Shown here piece after piece: positions 51,686-59,052 of a DNA stretch of 64,000 nucleotides. The DNA comes from Anaerolineae bacterium (lineage in GTDB: Bacteria; Chloroflexota; Anaerolineae; Aggregatilineales; Phototrophicaceae). Location: contig JALHNT010000002.1 in assembly GCA_022843385.1 (NCBI GenBank), positions 1 to 64,000 of the forward strand, read 5' to 3'. The position numbers and the translations under genes are program-made. Position 1 is the stretch's first letter; every line of letters starts with the position of its first letter. The notes under the pieces were generated by a model, which was not told the origin of the DNA, did no database searches, and saw only the letters and a program-made list of their open reading frames with translations.

Positions 51686-53335
51686 ATGTCGGTTGAACTC
51701 CTCTTGATTGCGCTGGTCTGGCTGGTGGGGACGTGGGTGCGCGTCTACCGGCAAGCGCGGTTTTACCAGATCGAAGAATACATGTCCGGGCGCTACCTGA
51801 GCTGGACTTTCAGCGTCCGCCCCCGCTGGCTGCCCACCCGATCCGTCGCCGCCTGGATTATCGGTCTCGTCCTGAGCTTCATCCTGACCGAAGCCCCCGG
51901 CACCTTCATGCTCACCCTGATCGCGCTGCTGACCGGCATCATCGCCGTCTGGCCGCCCGGCGAAGGTGAAATCAAGAAGACCTTCAAGCCCACTGCCCGC
52001 GCCAAACGGCTGCTGGCCGCGGCCTTTGCCGTCGCCGTGTTTGATCTGGCATTCTACAGTTTCATCGTCAGCCGCTTGCCGCTGCCCGCGATGAGCGAGT
52101 TACAGTTTATCGCCATCTCCAGCATCGGACTGCTGCTGTTCCTGACCGCCCCCATCATCCTGGTTTTTGGCAACTGGCTGATGCAGCCGGTGGAAGCCCT
52201 GCTGCGCCAGCGCTTCATCAAACGGGCGCGGCAGGTGTTGGACGCGGTGCACCCAGTGGTCATCGGCATCACCGGCAGCTATGGCAAGACCAGCACCAAA
52301 ACCTATCTGGCGCATATCCTCAACGGGCGCTACAAGACCTACCCTACTCCCAAGAGCTACAACACCATGATGGGCGTGTGCCTTGCCATCAACAACGACA
52401 TCGCGGATGACCGCAGCATCGAGTATTTCGTCTGCGAGATGGGTGCGTATATCCCCGGCGAGATCGAGCGCATCTGTGATCTGACCCACCCCTGGATCAG
52501 CATTGTGGTCGAGGTTGGGCCGCAGCATCTGGAACGCTTCGGTTCATTAGAGAACATCGCCATCGCCAAGTACGAGATCATCAAGGCGCTGCCGCCCGAT
52601 GGAGTGGGCGTCTTCAACTGGGATAATCCCTATGTGCGCGAGATGGCGCAGCGTGGCTACCCCCAGACTCGCCTGACGGTCAGCCGTGAGGTTGACCCGG
52701 CCAACCTGCCGCCCGATGGCCCGCGCTTCATCGCCTCGCAGGTCAGCGACTCGCTCGATGGGCTGAAGTTCACCGTCACCGATACCCTGACCGGCGAGCG
52801 CGAGGACTTCAGCACACCGCTGCTCGGCCTGCACAACGTCACCAATGTGCTGCTGGCAACCGCCGTCGCCGTTCATGAGGGCATGAAGCTGAAGGAGGTC
52901 GCCTTCCGGGTGCGGGGACTGAAACCCGCCGAGAGCCGCCTCGTCCGCCAGACCACGCCGCAGGGCGTCACCATCATCAACGACGCCTACAGCGCCAACC
53001 CGGTCGGCATCGTCCACTCGCTGCGGGTGCTTTCGATGCACACCAGCGGACGCCGCCTGCTCATCACCCCCGGCATGGTCGAGTTGGGTCCGTTGCAGGA
53101 GCAGGAGAACCGCAAGCTGGGAGAAATCGCCGCCCAGCATGCCACTGATGTCATCCTGGTCGGCGCGAAACAGACCCACCCCATCAAGGATGGGCTGCTT
53201 CAGGCCGGGTTCACCGCCGAGCGCGTCAGCACTGTCGAGACGCTGGCCGAAGCCCAGCAGTGGTACCAGACCCACCTGCGCTCCGGCGACACTGTGCTGT
53301 TCCTCAACGATCTGCCGGATACGTATTCATCGTGA
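51686..53335 (+). CDS. Membrane-anchored Mur ligase (MurF-like)
   Basis: 549 residues. The first ~170 residues hold about five membrane helices, which normal MurF lacks. The Mur ligase part follows, with the ATP loop GITGSYGKTSTKTYL near residue 194. Further marks are SYNTMMGVCLAIN, the CEMGAYIPGEIERICDL segment, LLGLHNVTNVLLATAVA and the late NDAYSANPVG. NDAYSANPxS is typical of MurF, which adds D-Ala-D-Ala to UDP-MurNAc-tripeptide. A Ddl gene lies in the window at 60101. Membrane-fused forms are known in several deep-branching phyla. It has its own promoter; a REP palindrome 26 bases downstream may terminate it. Confidence 0.85.
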   Translation: MSVELLLIALVWLVGTWVRVYRQARFYQIEEYMSGRYLSWTFSVRPRWLPTRSVAAWIIGLVLSFILTEAPGTFMLTLIALLTGIIAVWPPGEGEIKKTFKPTARAKRLLAAAFAVAVFDLAFYSFIVSRLPLPAMSELQFIAISSIGLLLFLTAPIILVFGNWLMQPVEALLRQRFIKRARQVLDAVHPVVIGITGSYGKTSTKTYLAHILNGRYKTYPTPKSYNTMMGVCLAINNDIADDRSIEYFVCEMGAYIPGEIERICDLTHPWISIVVEVGPQHLERFGSLENIAIAKYEIIKALPPDGVGVFNWDNPYVREMAQRGYPQTRLTVSREVDPANLPPDGPRFIASQVSDSLDGLKFTVTDTLTGEREDFSTPLLGLHNVTNVLLATAVAVHEGMKLKEVAFRVRGLKPAESRLVRQTTPQGVTIINDAYSANPVGIVHSLRVLSMHTSGRRLLITPGMVELGPLQEQENRKLGEIAAQHATDVILVGAKQTHPIKDGLLQAGFTAERVSTVETLAEAQQWYQTHLRSGDTVLFLNDLPDTYSS

Positions 53336-53360
53336 TTCAACGAAGGATCTATGTATCTGG

Positions 53361-53384
53361 TAGGGACACGGCAATGCCGTGTCC
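53361..53384. repeat. REP-type palindrome, left copy
   Basis: A TAG tag followed by a 9-bp stem GGACACGGC/GCCGTGTCC with a 3-base loop (AAT). It shares the stem exactly with the right copy at 54132, and the two bracket the tyrosine transposase gene in the same orientation. TTTT follows shortly, so it may also end the upstream transcript. Confidence 0.85.
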
Positions 53385-53505
53385 GTTTTGATTCATCCTG
53401 TCTACCGATGACTGCGTCTGAACCTTTTTTGCCGTGAATGATCTCAATGCTCTGCACCCCCTCGATTTGCTTACAATGGATACAAACCAATCGGAGGCTG
53501 CACCG

Positions 53506-54042
53506 ATGCCCAACACCCTCCCACAACGGCGTTCACCCCGCCTTAAGGACTACGACTACACCCAATCCGGCGCTTACTTCGTCACCCTTTGCACCCATCA
53601 ACGTCACCATCACTTCGGTCACATCACCCACGATGGAATGATGGTGCTTTCATCTGAGGGGCAAATCGCCTACGATTACTGGCTGACCATCCCCGACCAT
53701 TTCCCGACGGTGGAACTCGATGCCTTTGTTGTCATGCCCAATCATGTTCACGGGATTCTGGTGTTGGCGGATAGACATGGTGGCGTGGGCGGACACAGCA
53801 GTGCCGTGTCCCTACGGGAGGCGTTTGCCAGGCCGGTGCATGGATCGCTGTCCACCATCATGCGCTCGTACAAATCGATTGTCACCCGTACCATTCATGC
53901 AACAACCGGCGGAAATGACATCATCTGGCAGGGGCGTTTTCACGATCACATCATCCGCAATGAGGTCGATCTAAACGCCATCCGTCAATACATTCTGACC
54001 AATCCGGCGCGCTGGCCTCAGGATCAATTGTATGGTTCGTAA
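53506..54042 (+). mobile_element. REP-associated tyrosine transposase (RAYT, Y1_Tnp)
   Basis: 178 residues of the TnpA_REP/IS200-like HUH family. SGAYFVTLCTHQR is the first strand, MPNHVHGILV the HUH pair, YKSIVTR the helix with the catalytic Tyr, and WQGRFHDHIIRNE the last part. RAYTs are single-copy and act on REP palindromes. Two such palindromes flank it and a third lies inside the frame, encoding part of a short insert (HSSAVSLRE) between the HUH site and the Tyr helix. I use the ATG preceded by GGAGG at 8 bases; longer in-frame starts lack a site. All motifs are intact, so it may be active. Confidence 0.92.
53791..53815. repeat. REP-type palindrome inside the RAYT gene, inverted
   Basis: Arms GGACACAGC/GCCGTGTCC (one mismatch) with a 3-base loop (AGT), followed by CTAC. 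Read on the other strand it has the GTAGGG tag before the stem, so it is inverted relative to the flanking copies. It keeps the reading frame of the transposase. Confidence 0.8.
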
Positions 54043-54131
54043 CGAGGAATATCCCGGCGGATGTGCCAAACACCGCGCACCAACAGGATTGGGCGTCGGC
54101 AGGCAGATCAATTCACCCTTGCCGTACGCTG

Positions 54132-54155
54132 TAGGGACACGGCACCGCCGTGTCC
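54132..54155. repeat. REP-type palindrome, right copy
   Basis: Same TAG tag and 9-bp stem as the copy at 53361, with loop ACC. It sits between the RAYT gene and the convergent STAND gene, 4 bases past the end of the latter. Confidence 0.85.
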
Positions 54156-54158
54156 GCC

Positions 54159-57056
54159 TTATCCAATAGGGGCAGCCAACACCAACCGCACACCGAAGTT
54201 GTAGGTCCAGAGGTACGGGGAGTAGCTGAGGCGGGAGACCGCGCGGGCGCTGAGCTGAAAGTTGAGGAAAGAACCGCCCCGCAGCACCTTATCTTTTTCA
54301 TTACCGTAACCATCCGTAACCTCTGGGTTTTCGTGGTCATTCAGGCACCATTCCCACAGGTTGCCCGCCACATCCAGCGCCCCGCAGGCTGCCGCGCCAT
54401 GCAGGTACAGTCCTACGGCGGTCGTGCGGCTCAAACCCGCTTCGCTCGTATTGGCATGCCCCCCCTGCCAGCTGCCCCAGGGATAGGCTTTCGCCTGCAA
54501 TCCACCCTGTGCCATCCACTGCCACTCCCTTTCGGTCGGCAAACGCACGATCCAATCGCCGTCACTAAACTGACTGAACATTCCCAATTCCCGATATTTC
54601 GCATCCACCCACCGCGCAAAGGCCACTGCCTGATACCATGACACGGTGTCACGCGGCGCGTTCTTCATCTTCGCGCGCTGTCCGGCGAGGTCTGGCGGAA
54701 AATATTCTTCCGGGAATTTGTCCCACCACACCGCGTTATCGAACCCGTCCTCTGCTTCCACAAACGCTTGAAACTGGGTGTAGGTGATCAGGTACTTGGC
54801 GATGTAGAACGGCGCGATGATTATGGGACCCATCTCATGTTCATCGGTCTTGATCGTGACCGGTTCGCCCGACCCTTCTACAGGCAACCACGCGATGTCC
54901 GGCACGCCGTCTTTTACCCCCACACCAGGGCGTGTATCGCCGATCACCGCTAGGCGGTCACCAATGTCGCGGCGGCGCTCATGGCTGGTATTGTCGTGGG
55001 GCAGCATCTCCAGTTCACGCAGCAGCCGCACCTGCTCCGGCTCAACAAACTCGCGCTCGACCTCGTTCAGTTCGGGCTTCAGCCGTTCCTGCATGGCATA
55101 GACCAGCTTCAGCCGTTCCTGCGGCCACAGCAGATAATCCGGGCGGCCTTTGCTCTGCCAGTCATGGGCGGCATTCCGCACCTGTCGCAGCAGGATCAGG
55201 TCTTCCTGAGCGCTGGTTATCCAGGTCTTCAGCCGCTCCCATGAACGGAACAGGGCTTCATGGGCCACTTCGACGGTTGGGGTGTCCGCCGTTTCGGACG
55301 CGCCGTTGCGTATCCCTACCCCGTCCATCACCAGCAGCCGCGCATCGGTGAAAGCCCGCACCAGCGTCATCGCCTCGTCGTCGAAGCGGCCGCTGGGGCA
55401 GCGCTGGCGGGTGGCCGTGCCGCGCTCATCCACCTCGACCAGTTCGCGGAAAACCTGCCCCAGCAGTTCCTCTTTGTTCTCCAGCGTCAGCGCCGCGAAA
55501 GTCTGTTCCGCCCGCTTGCCAATCGCCCCCTGCACCCCGCCCAACGCCGCATAATCAGCGAAGGTCAGGCGGCGGTCATGCCGCTGGTCGGCGATCTTGT
55601 AGAGTTCATCCAGCGTGTAAGCCATCAGCGCAAGCGCCCCGGCATCGCTGCCCATATCGCTCAGGATTTGTTCCGGCAGGCCATCGTCGAATTCCAGCGC
55701 CGCCAGTTCTGCCGGACGTTTGACCATCTGTGCCAGCGCTCCGGCGGTGGGCGCGGCCAGATACAGCGAACCCAGGTTGAGCAGTTCCGCCAGTTCCGGG
55801 ATTTCTATCGCTCTGTGGGCGAAGTCGTGCCGCATGGTGATGACGGCCCGCAGCCGCGGCTGCTTCACCACCACCGCCAGCATCCGGGCGAACGGCAGCA
55901 CCGTCTCCGGTTTCGCCAGCGTGAACAATTCTTCAAACTGGTCGATGAACAGCAGCGCTTCCGCCCAGGCCGGCGCGTTGACCATCTCCAGCGCGGCGAT
56001 CAAGGTATCGCAAACCGTCATCGGGTCGGCCAGCATATCCTGTACGAATTGATTTTTAACACGGCGCACCTCAAACGGCGAAGGGCGCAGCGGCTCAAAG
56101 GCTTTGACGATGCCTTCAAACAAGGCCGCGAAGGGATGGTCACTTTGTCCAGGGGTGAACTGCACCACCCGCCAATCCTTGCTCCCCGTCACTTCGCTGC
56201 TGATGGCGTTGGCTTCCAGGCGCGGCAGCAAACCGGCATTCACCAGCGATGATTTACCGCTGCCCGATGCCCCCACTCCCGCCACGAACCGACTTTCCGC
56301 CACCCGCCTGACCAGCTCATCGGTCTGCCGTTCGCGCCCGAAGAAGATCGGCGCATCAGCCTGGGTGAATGCCCGCAGTCCGGGGAAGGGCGAACCCGGC
56401 CAGCGTTTCGACTCGATCACCAGCACGGTCGCCGGATGACTGGCTGCCGCGAAGGTGTCGGATTCCGATGGACCGTCGCCGCGCTTGAGCAGCCGCACCA
56501 CAAGTTCTTCCAGATGGGTTTCAAACTTCTCGCGGAAGTCAGCCGGGCTGCTGTAATGATTCACACCACGCCGAATCTGGCGGGTCGCCGGATCATAAAA
56601 CAGATCGCCCTCGAAAAATGCCTGCACCCGGTGGTACTGTTCCTGCCCAACGGTGTCGCTGGCATCGAACAGCCGCTTCTCCGTCCGGCGGTAAATCAGC
56701 GTCTCCGGGCGCTTGCCCTTGAGCGCATCCAGTAGCTCGTAATGCGTACCCGACTGGTATTCGATGCTGTCCATCACGAACGGTGTGCCCATCCGCGACC
56801 AGAACAAACACACCACAATATCGCACTCCGAGGGACGGGGCAAACCGGCGTCAATCGCCGCCTGGGGCGACATGGTAGCCAGCATCGGCGTATCCGCGCC
56901 GGGCTTATCCCAGGCCACCACCCGAAAGCCCACTTTCTCGCGGAAGGCCGGTCGGTTCGGCAGCCGTTCCAGAATATCCAGCACCGCCTTGCGCTCGTCG
57001 TTGACATCGCCGGGCGAAGACAGAAACACGCGGAAAACAGGAATGCGTTCAGGCAT
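54159..57056 (-). CDS. DUF4062-STAND NTPase-FGE (C-type lectin fold) protein
   Basis: 965 residues. An N-terminal DUF4062 domain (RVFLSSPGDVNDERKAVLDIL, about residues 5-120) is followed by a predicted STAND NTPase. Its P-loop GVGASGSGKSSL is near residue 262 and its Walker B LLFIDQFEELF near 375, with helical and winged-helix parts to about 620. The C-terminal ~240 residues are an FGE-sulfatase domain (LPTEREWQWMAQGG, AYPWG, GNLWEWC, VLRGGSF, FGVRLV). STAND proteins with such sensors include antiphage and self/non-self recognition systems. Residues ~930-954 look like a DGR variable region (separate entry). Start at MPERI with AAGG 8 bases upstream. No nuclease, TIR or peptidase effector is fused, so DUF4062 or a partner would have to be the effector. 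Confidence 0.85.
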   Translation of the reverse strand: MPERIPVFRVFLSSPGDVNDERKAVLDILERLPNRPAFREKVGFRVVAWDKPGADTPMLATMSPQAAIDAGLPRPSECDIVVCLFWSRMGTPFVMDSIEYQSGTHYELLDALKGKRPETLIYRRTEKRLFDASDTVGQEQYHRVQAFFEGDLFYDPATRQIRRGVNHYSSPADFREKFETHLEELVVRLLKRGDGPSESDTFAAASHPATVLVIESKRWPGSPFPGLRAFTQADAPIFFGRERQTDELVRRVAESRFVAGVGASGSGKSSLVNAGLLPRLEANAISSEVTGSKDWRVVQFTPGQSDHPFAALFEGIVKAFEPLRPSPFEVRRVKNQFVQDMLADPMTVCDTLIAALEMVNAPAWAEALLFIDQFEELFTLAKPETVLPFARMLAVVVKQPRLRAVITMRHDFAHRAIEIPELAELLNLGSLYLAAPTAGALAQMVKRPAELAALEFDDGLPEQILSDMGSDAGALALMAYTLDELYKIADQRHDRRLTFADYAALGGVQGAIGKRAEQTFAALTLENKEELLGQVFRELVEVDERGTATRQRCPSGRFDDEAMTLVRAFTDARLLVMDGVGIRNGASETADTPTVEVAHEALFRSWERLKTWITSAQEDLILLRQVRNAAHDWQSKGRPDYLLWPQERLKLVYAMQERLKPELNEVEREFVEPEQVRLLRELEMLPHDNTSHERRRDIGDRLAVIGDTRPGVGVKDGVPDIAWLPVEGSGEPVTIKTDEHEMGPIIIAPFYIAKYLITYTQFQAFVEAEDGFDNAVWWDKFPEEYFPPDLAGQRAKMKNAPRDTVSWYQAVAFARWVDAKYRELGMFSQFSDGDWIVRLPTEREWQWMAQGGLQAKAYPWGSWQGGHANTSEAGLSRTTAVGLYLHGAAACGALDVAGNLWEWCLNDHENPEVTDGYGNEKDKVLRGGSFLNFQLSARAVSRLSYSPYLWTYNFGVRLVLAAPIG
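54195..54269 (-). other. Candidate variable repeat of a diversity-generating retroelement
   Basis: In ordinary FGE domains the segment between RGGS and GF/VR is rich in Asn and Arg. Here it reads FLNFQLSARAVSRLSYSPYLWTY with changed residues only at the usual variable positions. 20 of the 25 codons are NNC (CTC, TAC, AGC, TCC, ACC, TTC), as expected if AAC codons of a template were altered at adenines. It sits at the extreme C-terminus on the ligand-facing part of the lectin fold. No template repeat or reverse transcriptase is visible in the window. Confidence 0.5.
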
Positions 57057-57133
57057 GGCGGCAACCTTGTCGTCGGAAAGTGACGGGTTATTTCCCCTGA
57101 TTATGTCAGAGCGCTGCCAGCTCCGCAAACCGC

Positions 57134-57162
57134 TTGACAGGATAGCTAAAATGTTCTACAAT
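57134..57162 (+). promoter_or_regulatory. Strong sigma70-type promoter
   Basis: TTGACA, exactly 17 bases, TACAAT: the best -35/-10 pair in the window. Transcription would start near 57169. The next confident gene begins 470 bases further on, so it may drive a small ORF, a non-coding RNA or a long leader. Confidence 0.7.
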
Positions 57163-57181
57163 AGAAACAGGTGTTCTGGTT

Positions 57182-57331
57182 ATGGTGTCGATCGGTTATG
57201 TCTGTATTGGCGGATGGGTTCTGTCGTCCGACGACGACGACGACGACACAAAACCGGAGTTGCACAAAAGAGATCGCATTGCAGTTGCAACACTTCTAAC
57301 TTTTGCAACAAATGAGGGAAAACATTGTTGA
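57182..57331 (+). CDS. Possible 49-residue protein
   Basis: ATG 20 bases after the promoter -10 box with AGGTG 8 bases upstream. The product begins MVSIGYVCIGGWVLSS, then a run of six Asp from a (GAC) repeat, then a basic-to-hydrophobic tail. There is no family resemblance, and the repeat could make it spurious; the support is only promoter plus ribosome binding site. Confidence 0.3.
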   Translation: MVSIGYVCIGGWVLSSDDDDDDTKPELHKRDRIAVATLLTFATNEGKHC

Positions 57332-57360
57332 TGATTCACGAATCGAAAAACGGAGTGATG

Positions 57361-57387
57361 CGAATCTGACGAATCTGACGAATCTTG
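57361..57387. repeat. 9-bp tandem repeat
   Basis: CGAATCTGA twice, then CGAATCTTG. Short intergenic tandem repeat of a kind seen in many environmental bacterial genomes. Confidence 0.7.
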
Positions 57388-57406
57388 TGAATCAAGGCTC
57401 CGTTTG

Positions 57407-57434
57407 CTCTCTGTGTCCTCTGCGTCTCTGTAGT
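57407..57434. repeat. Degenerate CTCTGTGTCCTCTG-type repeat
   Basis: CT-rich segment built from CTCTGTG, CCTCTGCG and TCTCTGTAG units. Similar strings recur as intergenic repeats in several phyla and give rise to spurious short ORFs; copies elsewhere in this genome would have to be looked for. Confidence 0.5.
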
Positions 57435-57461
57435 CAAATCTCCTTCTTGGCGCTGGAACGT

Positions 57462-57515
57462 GGCGGATCGCTCCCGTCGTTGCGCCACCGCAAATTCCGA
57501 TCCGCCGGCGGGAGC
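57462..57515. other. Interleaved inverted repeats (pseudoknot-type order)
   Basis: GGCGGATC (57462-57469) and GCTCCCG (57470-57476) are followed by GATCCGCC (57499-57506) and CGGGAGC (57509-57515). The order A-B-A'-B' is that of an H-type pseudoknot or of two competing hairpins. It would lie in the transcript from the promoter at 57134. Confidence 0.5.
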
Positions 57516-57643
57516 GGCTCCACGAGAGTGAGTCGCCGGAAAAGTCCAACATAGGGGCAGCCTGACAATGGATGTTGTCATTATCGGGTGAACCGAGTCA
57601 CAATCCGGGGAAGTCCATCCACCCAGCAACAAGGAGACTTCCC

Positions 57644-58480
57644 ATGAAACGAGTTGTCGTCACCGGGGGCAGTGGCAAAGCCGGTCGCGCTGTCGTCAGT
57701 GATCTGGTCAAGCACGGCTATGACGTGCTGAACGTCGATCTGGCTCCATCCAGAACACCCGATGCCCCTTTCCTCAAAGCCGACATGACCGACCTCGGCC
57801 AGACGGTTGAGGCGCTCAAAGGGGCGGAAGCAGTGGTTCATCTGGCGGCCATCCCGGCTCCCGGCATACAACCCGATCACCATACCTTCAGCGTCAATGT
57901 CCTCAGCACCCATACCGTCTTCAGCGCAGCGGTCACGCTCGGACTGAAACGCATCGTCTGGGCTTCCAGCGAAACCACGCTCGGACTGCCCTTTGATCGA
58001 GAGCAGCCCGCCTATGCCCCGATTGATGAAGATCACCCGCCCTACCCCGAATCGACCTACGCTCTCTCCAAGATTTTAGGCGAGGAGATAGCGCGGCAGT
58101 ACCATCGCTGGACTGGCATCCCCATCGTCGGCCTGCGCTTCTCCAACATCATGGAGCCAGACGATTATCAAAAGTTCCCCTCCTACTGGTCGGATGCCCG
58201 GCTGCGTAAGTGGAATCTGTGGGGCTACATCGATGCCCGCGATGTGGCGCAAAGCTGTCGCTTGGGTCTGGAGTCGGACTTTGAGGGAGCCGATCACTTC
58301 ATCATCGCCGCAGCCGACACCTGCATGACCCGTCCCAGCCGCGACTTGCTCAAGGAAGTGTTCCCTGGCGTCCGGCTTACCCGTGAAGTCGGTGAGTTTG
58401 AAACCCTGCTCGGCATCGATAAAGCGCGCCGAGTATTGGGCTTCGACCCCAAGCATTCATGGCGCGATCATGTGAAATAA
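57644..58480 (+). CDS. NAD-dependent epimerase/dehydratase (extended SDR)
   Basis: 278 residues. The NAD-binding VVVTGGSGKAGRAVV is at the N-terminus, and DMTD and VHLAAIPAP follow. The active-site Tyr-x(3)-Lys pair of classical SDRs reads YALSK (STYALSKILGEEI), and NIM/E in the GLRFSNIM segment completes the typical sugar-epimerase layout. The substrate is unknown. AAGGAG lies 7 bases before this ATG; an upstream in-frame start has no site. Confidence 0.9.
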   Translation: MKRVVVTGGSGKAGRAVVSDLVKHGYDVLNVDLAPSRTPDAPFLKADMTDLGQTVEALKGAEAVVHLAAIPAPGIQPDHHTFSVNVLSTHTVFSAAVTLGLKRIVWASSETTLGLPFDREQPAYAPIDEDHPPYPESTYALSKILGEEIARQYHRWTGIPIVGLRFSNIMEPDDYQKFPSYWSDARLRKWNLWGYIDARDVAQSCRLGLESDFEGADHFIIAAADTCMTRPSRDLLKEVFPGVRLTREVGEFETLLGIDKARRVLGFDPKHSWRDHVK

Positions 58481-58539
58481 TCAGCAACCCAACTCCTCTG
58501 CTGGACGTATTCAGTGTTAGTCTATCGAGGAGTTTATCT

Positions 58540-59037
58540 GTGGCCGAGTCGTTGTCACTCTTGGTGGTCAGCATCCTGATGCTGGTCGCCTTCATTCTGT
58601 CCTTCATTCCGATCCTGCCCGGCCCGATCATCCCCTGGCTGGTCGGGATCGTGTTTGGCTTCCTTACCACCTGGGATCGCCTCACGCCCACTGCCGGGAT
58701 CATCATGACCCTGCTCATGCTGGTCGGCGCTACGGCGGATTACTGGCGTCCCTTGTTGGGGGCGAAAGCCGGCGGGTTAACCTGTCGCGCTTCGATTGGC
58801 AGCATGATCGGTGGCATCGCCGGAACATTCCTCATCCCGATTCCGCTGCTGGGAACGCTCATCGGCTGCGTGGTTGGCGCGTTGATCGTGGAGCTGTTGC
58901 AATTTGGCAATCTGAACAAGGCTTTACAGGCCGGGCGCGGCGCGTTAAAACTATTCGTGGTCGGGTACATCCTGAACATCGCGATCAGCTTCGCCATCTT
59001 CCTGACCTATCTGATCAGCGTGCTGACAACCGGTTAA
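58540..59037 (+). CDS. DUF456 membrane protein
   Basis: 165 residues with four to five hydrophobic helices and the DUF456 pattern FIPILPGPIIPWL and GGIAGTFLIPIPLLGTLIGCVVGAL (Gly-rich). Function unknown. GTG start with GAGGAG 7 bases upstream, which avoids a 22-base overlap with the epimerase gene. Confidence 0.85.
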   Translation: MAESLSLLVVSILMLVAFILSFIPILPGPIIPWLVGIVFGFLTTWDRLTPTAGIIMTLLMLVGATADYWRPLLGAKAGGLTCRASIGSMIGGIAGTFLIPIPLLGTLIGCVVGALIVELLQFGNLNKALQAGRGALKLFVVGYILNIAISFAIFLTYLISVLTTG

Positions 59038-59052
59038 CGAAAGGAATGCCTC

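Larger units (their letters stand above)
57057..57643. other. Gene-poor region of 0.6 kb
   Basis: Between the divergent STAND gene and the epimerase gene. It contains a near-consensus plus-strand promoter, a possible 49-codon ORF, a 9-bp tandem repeat, a degenerate CTCTGTGTCCTCTG-type repeat and interleaved complementary segments, each listed apart. No convincing protein gene fills it. Confidence 0.7.

Noticed and set aside
54159..54900. Sulfatase-activating formylglycine-generating enzyme
   Set aside because: The FGE fold is present but fused to a STAND NTPase, with no sulfatase gene nearby and no catalytic cysteine pair I could identify. It is more likely a binding domain.
57361..57387. 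Possible CRISPR array
   Set aside because: The unit is 9 bases with no spacers, only two and a half copies and no cas genes nearby.
57196..57552. Minus-strand 118-codon open frame in the gap upstream of the epimerase
   Set aside because: Its product is made of low-complexity parts encoded by the tandem CGAATCTGA and CTCTGTG repeats and the GAC run. There is no ribosome binding site.
54166..57563. Shared 12-mer ATAGGGGCAGCC at 54166 and 57552 as a DGR template trace
   Set aside because: A repeated 12-mer is expected by chance many times in 64 kb, and the flanks do not match the variable region.
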